NCBI GenBank assembly: GCA_937944485.1
Contig: CALDYU010000014.1
Location: forward strand, 1 to 64,000
From: an uncultured Flavobacteriaceae bacterium
GTDB lineage: Bacteria; Bacteroidota; Bacteroidia; Flavobacteriales; Flavobacteriaceae
Direction: 5' to 3'
Length of the DNA: 64,000 nucleotides
Positions 62,001 through 64,000 of the stretch are shown here, piece by piece. Both the position numbers and the translations under genes were made by a program. The notes below the pieces were generated by a model. It did no database searches. It was not told the origin of the DNA and saw nothing but the letters and a program-made list of their open reading frames with translations. Position 1 is the stretch's first letter. The number at the start of each line of letters is the position of its first letter.

Positions 62001-63482
62001 GTGCAATTAACCGATCAAACTTTTGATTTTCAATCTATTGCGCTTCGAGATGTTGCAGCGAATAGTAGGGCGTATATAGATGGCACTATCAAGCACTCCT
62101 ATTTCAAAGATTGGGTTTTAGACCTTAATGTCGATACTAAAAATGATCGTTTACTTATTTTGAATACAGAATATGACGAAGAAGAACTATACTATGGCAA
62201 GGGCTTTTTAAATGGTACAGGTAGAATTTTTGGATCTACAAAAGCACTAACCATAACCGTTGATGGTGCTACCGCAAGGGGGACTAAAATTAACATTCCG
62301 CTCAGCGATGTTGCTTCTGCTGGAGATTATTCATTTATCAATTTCATTGATAAAAAGAGTGTTCAAACGATAGCGACACAACGCGTTTTAGATGATGTGC
62401 AAGGCTTAGAAATGGCGTTTAACCTTGATGTTACCCCAGAAGCTGAGGTACAGATTGTAACCGACACTAAAACTGGCAGTACCTTAAGTGGTACAGGGGA
62501 AGGTATTATTTTAATGGAAATAAATACGAGGGGCAAGTTTTATATGGAAGGCGAATTTGTTGTAGTTACGGGTAAATATAATTACAAATTTGGAGGTTTG
62601 ATCGACAAGACCTTTGATGTGAAACCTGGGGGTACCATTAATTGGGAACAAGATCCGTTAGGGGCAGAACTTAATATGGAGGCAGTTTATAATTTAAATG
62701 CAAATCCTGCCCCATTATTAGACAATACCGGAACAGGGTCAATTGGTACCCGAAGTGTTTCAACTGATGTAGTTATTGGCTTAACAGGTGAGTTGGAAAG
62801 TCCTAATATCAATTTTAATATAGAATTTCCGGGTACAAGTTCTATTGTACAATCAGAGCTAGAGTACAAACTTCAAGATCCTACGAAAGAAGAGTTAAAC
62901 GCAATTTCGTTGTTAGCTCAAGGTTCGTTTGTTAATGATGCAAGTCTGGGCAGCGATGTAATTACTGGTAATTTGGCCCAATCCGTTACCAGTATGCTAA
63001 CTGATTTGATAAGCTCGGAAGATGACAAGTTTCAGTTTTCTTTAGATCTGCAAGAGGCCGTTAGAAACCCGAATGCTATAATTGACCAGCGCCGAGTAGG
63101 GGTTTCAGTCTCTACTCAAATAAACGAGAATGTATTTTTTAACGGTAAGGTGGGTGTACCAGTAGGTGGTACATCTGAAACAATAGTTGCAGGTAATTTT
63201 GAATTGCAATTACTCCTGAACGAAGAAGGTACTTTAAGTGCAAAATTTTTCAGTCGTGAGAGTGAAATTCAAGAATTTTTAAGTGACCGTGTTGCATCTA
63301 CTCAAGGTGTAGGGCTTTCTTATGAAGTTGATTTCAATAGTTTTAAAGAACTCTGGCGTCATCTATTTAAGAAAAAAGAGCGACAGAAAACTTCTGATGT
63401 TTCAAATAAACCAATAATTTCTGCAATCGGTAATGATAGTCTGATACGGGTGCGTGCCAAACCCAAAAATATTCAAGAGTAA
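59031..63482 (+). CDS. TamB/DUF490-like translocation and assembly module protein
   Basis: 1483 residues from TTG 59031. A signal-anchor helix (about 3-21) is followed by a long beta-helical, AsmA/DUF490-type body with repeats such as VDTLSTNFTYT and FKGEINGTL-like strands, and the C-terminal TamB domain: GTGEGIILMEINTRGKFYMEGEF, YNYKFGGLIDKTFDVKPGGTI and ISLLAQGSF. TamB-like proteins span the periplasm and help outer-membrane protein or lipid transport. The start is uncertain: the frame stays open upstream and reads RKLRKI, typical of such a start, but offers no ATG or GTG. Confidence 0.9.
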   Translation: MLRIVLVILLVLVLGTIVLSLPVVQTRLAKVATKSINDKYGTNINIDKLKFSLISWNTSLEGIYVEDYQKDTLFYVNDLTTSVLSIRNLINGKLEFGDIQMNGLDFKLKTYKDSVATNLEVFIDKLDDGSPRKPGTPPFFFSSSKVNILNSNFRLLDENRETVEMLDFSQLNINAEDFQILGPEVVSKIKSMSFHSDRGVRVDTLSTNFTYTKQQMRFDALGIKTSESKIKGALVFNYDRKDFGDFLNKVNVVASFDESIVASDELNLFYNQFGKSKKLLFSSNITGVLNDLNTNRLFVLSDNTGIRGDFNFKNLFSKTEPFTMKAKMKNVTTSYYELRSLMPNILGKLPATFKKFGEFTLRGDAVVTEKAIQAKVNINTLVGSSYVDAELTSIDNIDNAAYKGFISLIDFDLGTFTENQKLGKTTLDFNVEGTGFLQENLNTEIIGKIYEISFNSYKYENIDVSGIVKDQLFDGSLVVNDENLKLNFKGLAAFKSDRNNFNFFANVDYADLKKLNFINDSVSIFKGIVNMDITGNSLDNITGDIKFAKTNFQNKNDTYYFKDFKVSSSFGSDGVRTIDINSTDIITGYLKGKFKVAELGKLLQNSLGSVYTNYRPFEISDGQTLNFNFKIYNKIVDVFFPEIKFDPNTFIKGNIVADEGDFKLNFKSPSISAFGTAADKIELKIDNKNPLFNTFVSVGDLSTPYYDVKDFNLINTTLKDTLFFRAEFKGGSEYDDSYNLNFYHTFNKSKKSVIGLKKSDVSFKGNTWILNKEGDSKNKVIINRTLDSIAIEEIVMNNEEQEQIRLRGTLADSTSKDLQLQFKIVSLDKVAPVIDSLNLEGEINGTLRVFQKDGIYLPSSNLGVRDLSVNGIRLGDLTMGIVGNKDLSDFVVNTQITDNGIEKLGIVGNINNENKIPQAALLANFRNFDLAPFSPLGDGVIDHIRGFVNGSARINGNIDNPSINGLLTLDNAGIAVPYLNVDYSFAPNSRVQLTDQTFDFQSIALRDVAANSRAYIDGTIKHSYFKDWVLDLNVDTKNDRLLILNTEYDEEELYYGKGFLNGTGRIFGSTKALTITVDGATARGTKINIPLSDVASAGDYSFINFIDKKSVQTIATQRVLDDVQGLEMAFNLDVTPEAEVQIVTDTKTGSTLSGTGEGIILMEINTRGKFYMEGEFVVVTGKYNYKFGGLIDKTFDVKPGGTINWEQDPLGAELNMEAVYNLNANPAPLLDNTGTGSIGTRSVSTDVVIGLTGELESPNINFNIEFPGTSSIVQSELEYKLQDPTKEELNAISLLAQGSFVNDASLGSDVITGNLAQSVTSMLTDLISSEDDKFQFSLDLQEAVRNPNAIIDQRRVGVSVSTQINENVFFNGKVGVPVGGTSETIVAGNFELQLLLNEEGTLSAKFFSRESEIQEFLSDRVASTQGVGLSYEVDFNSFKELWRHLFKKKERQKTSDVSNKPIISAIGNDSLIRVRAKPKNIQE

Positions 63483-63636
63483 AAAGCTAATTATTTCATG
63501 ATTTTTTTGCTAAAAACGGGGAATTAGTGTTATCGAGCACACGAAAACGATAGAGTTAGTTAAATCCTTATAAATAAGGGCTTCAACAGTTTTTTAATTC
63601 GAATTTGTTTGTTACATTGCTAGCTTAATTTTTTTG

Positions 63637-64000
63637 ATGGCTAAAGCAATACAAAAAATAGGCGTTTTTACCTCAGGAGGCGACTCCCCAGGAATGAATG
63701 CCGCTATTCGCGCTGTAGTGAGAACCTGTGCTTTTATGAAAATAAATTGTGTGGGAATTTATCGCGGGTATCAAGGGATGATCGAAGGAGACTTCAAGCC
63801 TATGGACGCACGTAGCGTTAATAATATTATTAATAAAGGTGGTACCATTCTAAAATCTGCACGGTGCCAAGATTTCAGAACGAAAGAAGGGCGTAAGAAG
63901 GCTTATGAACAGTTATTGAAAGAAGGCATTGACGCCTTTGTTGTAATTGGGGGTGATGGAAGTTTTACGGGTGCCATGATTTTTAATGAGGAATATGGTT
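63637..64000 (+). CDS. pfkA: 6-phosphofructokinase, 5' part only
   Basis: The first 121 codons lie in the window; the gene continues past the right edge. The N-terminus is the ATP-dependent PfkA form: GVFTSGGDSPGMNAAIRAVV (9-28), GYQGMIEGDF, GGTILKSARC and the GGDGSFTGA motif near residue 108, with conserved Gly-Gly-Asp for substrate and metal binding. It phosphorylates fructose-6-phosphate to fructose-1,6-bisphosphate, the next step for fructose-6-P from amino-sugar catabolism, although the two loci are 30 kb apart. The ATG at 63637 gives the usual PfkA length at the N-terminus. Confidence 0.93.
   Translation, partial: MAKAIQKIGVFTSGGDSPGMNAAIRAVVRTCAFMKINCVGIYRGYQGMIEGDFKPMDARSVNNIINKGGTILKSARCQDFRTKEGRKKAYEQLLKEGIDAFVVIGGDGSFTGAMIFNEEYG

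Noticed and set aside
1..64000. Insertion sequences, prophage, integrases, defence systems, tRNA or rRNA genes
   Set aside because: None seen: no transposase or integrase family motif, no terminal inverted repeats around genes, and intergenic gaps are too short for rRNA and show no tRNA cloverleaf that I could recognise.

Overview
The window reads as a chromosomal segment of a low-GC marine-type member of the Bacteroidota, most likely family Flavobacteriaceae. Reasons: a SusC/SusD pair, a giant secreted protein with a type B type IX secretion (T9SS) C-terminal domain, DUF6122/DUF5683/DUF4159/WbqC-type genes typical of the phylum, and many starts preceded by the Bacteroidota -7 element TAnnTTTG rather than a strong Shine-Dalgarno. 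The genus cannot be named from the sequence alone. I see no tRNA, rRNA, CRISPR array, insertion sequence, phage gene or other sign of recent transfer.

Layout. 1-11.4 kb is housekeeping: a partial DHH phosphoesterase, a PhoD-like lipoprotein, ndk, a recF-lipoprotein-DUF721 unit, a TPR protein with ribH, a PatB-type C-S lyase, then a small membrane protein, mutL, two tandem rhomboids and an endo/exonuclease/phosphatase (EEP) family protein. 11.3-17.0 kb is a minus-strand cluster parA-parB-DUF5683-dapB-lepB-wbqC-DUF6122. 17.2-22.2 kb holds a DUF4212/sodium-solute symporter pair, acs, udk and a FtsB/DivIC-like gene, suggesting acetate uptake and activation.

22.2-32.5 kb is the most coherent metabolic block: peptidoglycan (muropeptide) recycling. 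It encodes AnmK, a nitrilase-fold hydrolase, cytoplasmic GH3 NagZ, an AmpG-like permease, a GHL10/DUF187 lipoprotein, a NagB fused to a PIG-L deacetylase-type domain and, divergently, a DeoR-type regulator with MurQ. Together they could import anhydro-muropeptides, release GlcNAc and anhydroMurNAc, and carry both to fructose-6-phosphate. The 180-bp divergent region between nagB and the regulator is full of short direct and inverted repeats that look like operators.

32.5-53.3 kb is surface and accessory: a PQQ-type sugar dehydrogenase lipoprotein, a 2831-residue SprB-like repeat adhesin, a lipoprotein esterase, a lipoprotein joining a haem-c motif to FG-GAP repeats, and a SusC-SusD-FG-GAP/UnbV locus. 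A strong terminator-like hairpin separates susD from the last gene. 53.3-64 kb returns to housekeeping: a THUMP-like methyltransferase, an AI-2E family permease, DUF4159 and DUF1223 proteins, rsmE, tsaD, a TamB-like giant and the start of pfkA.
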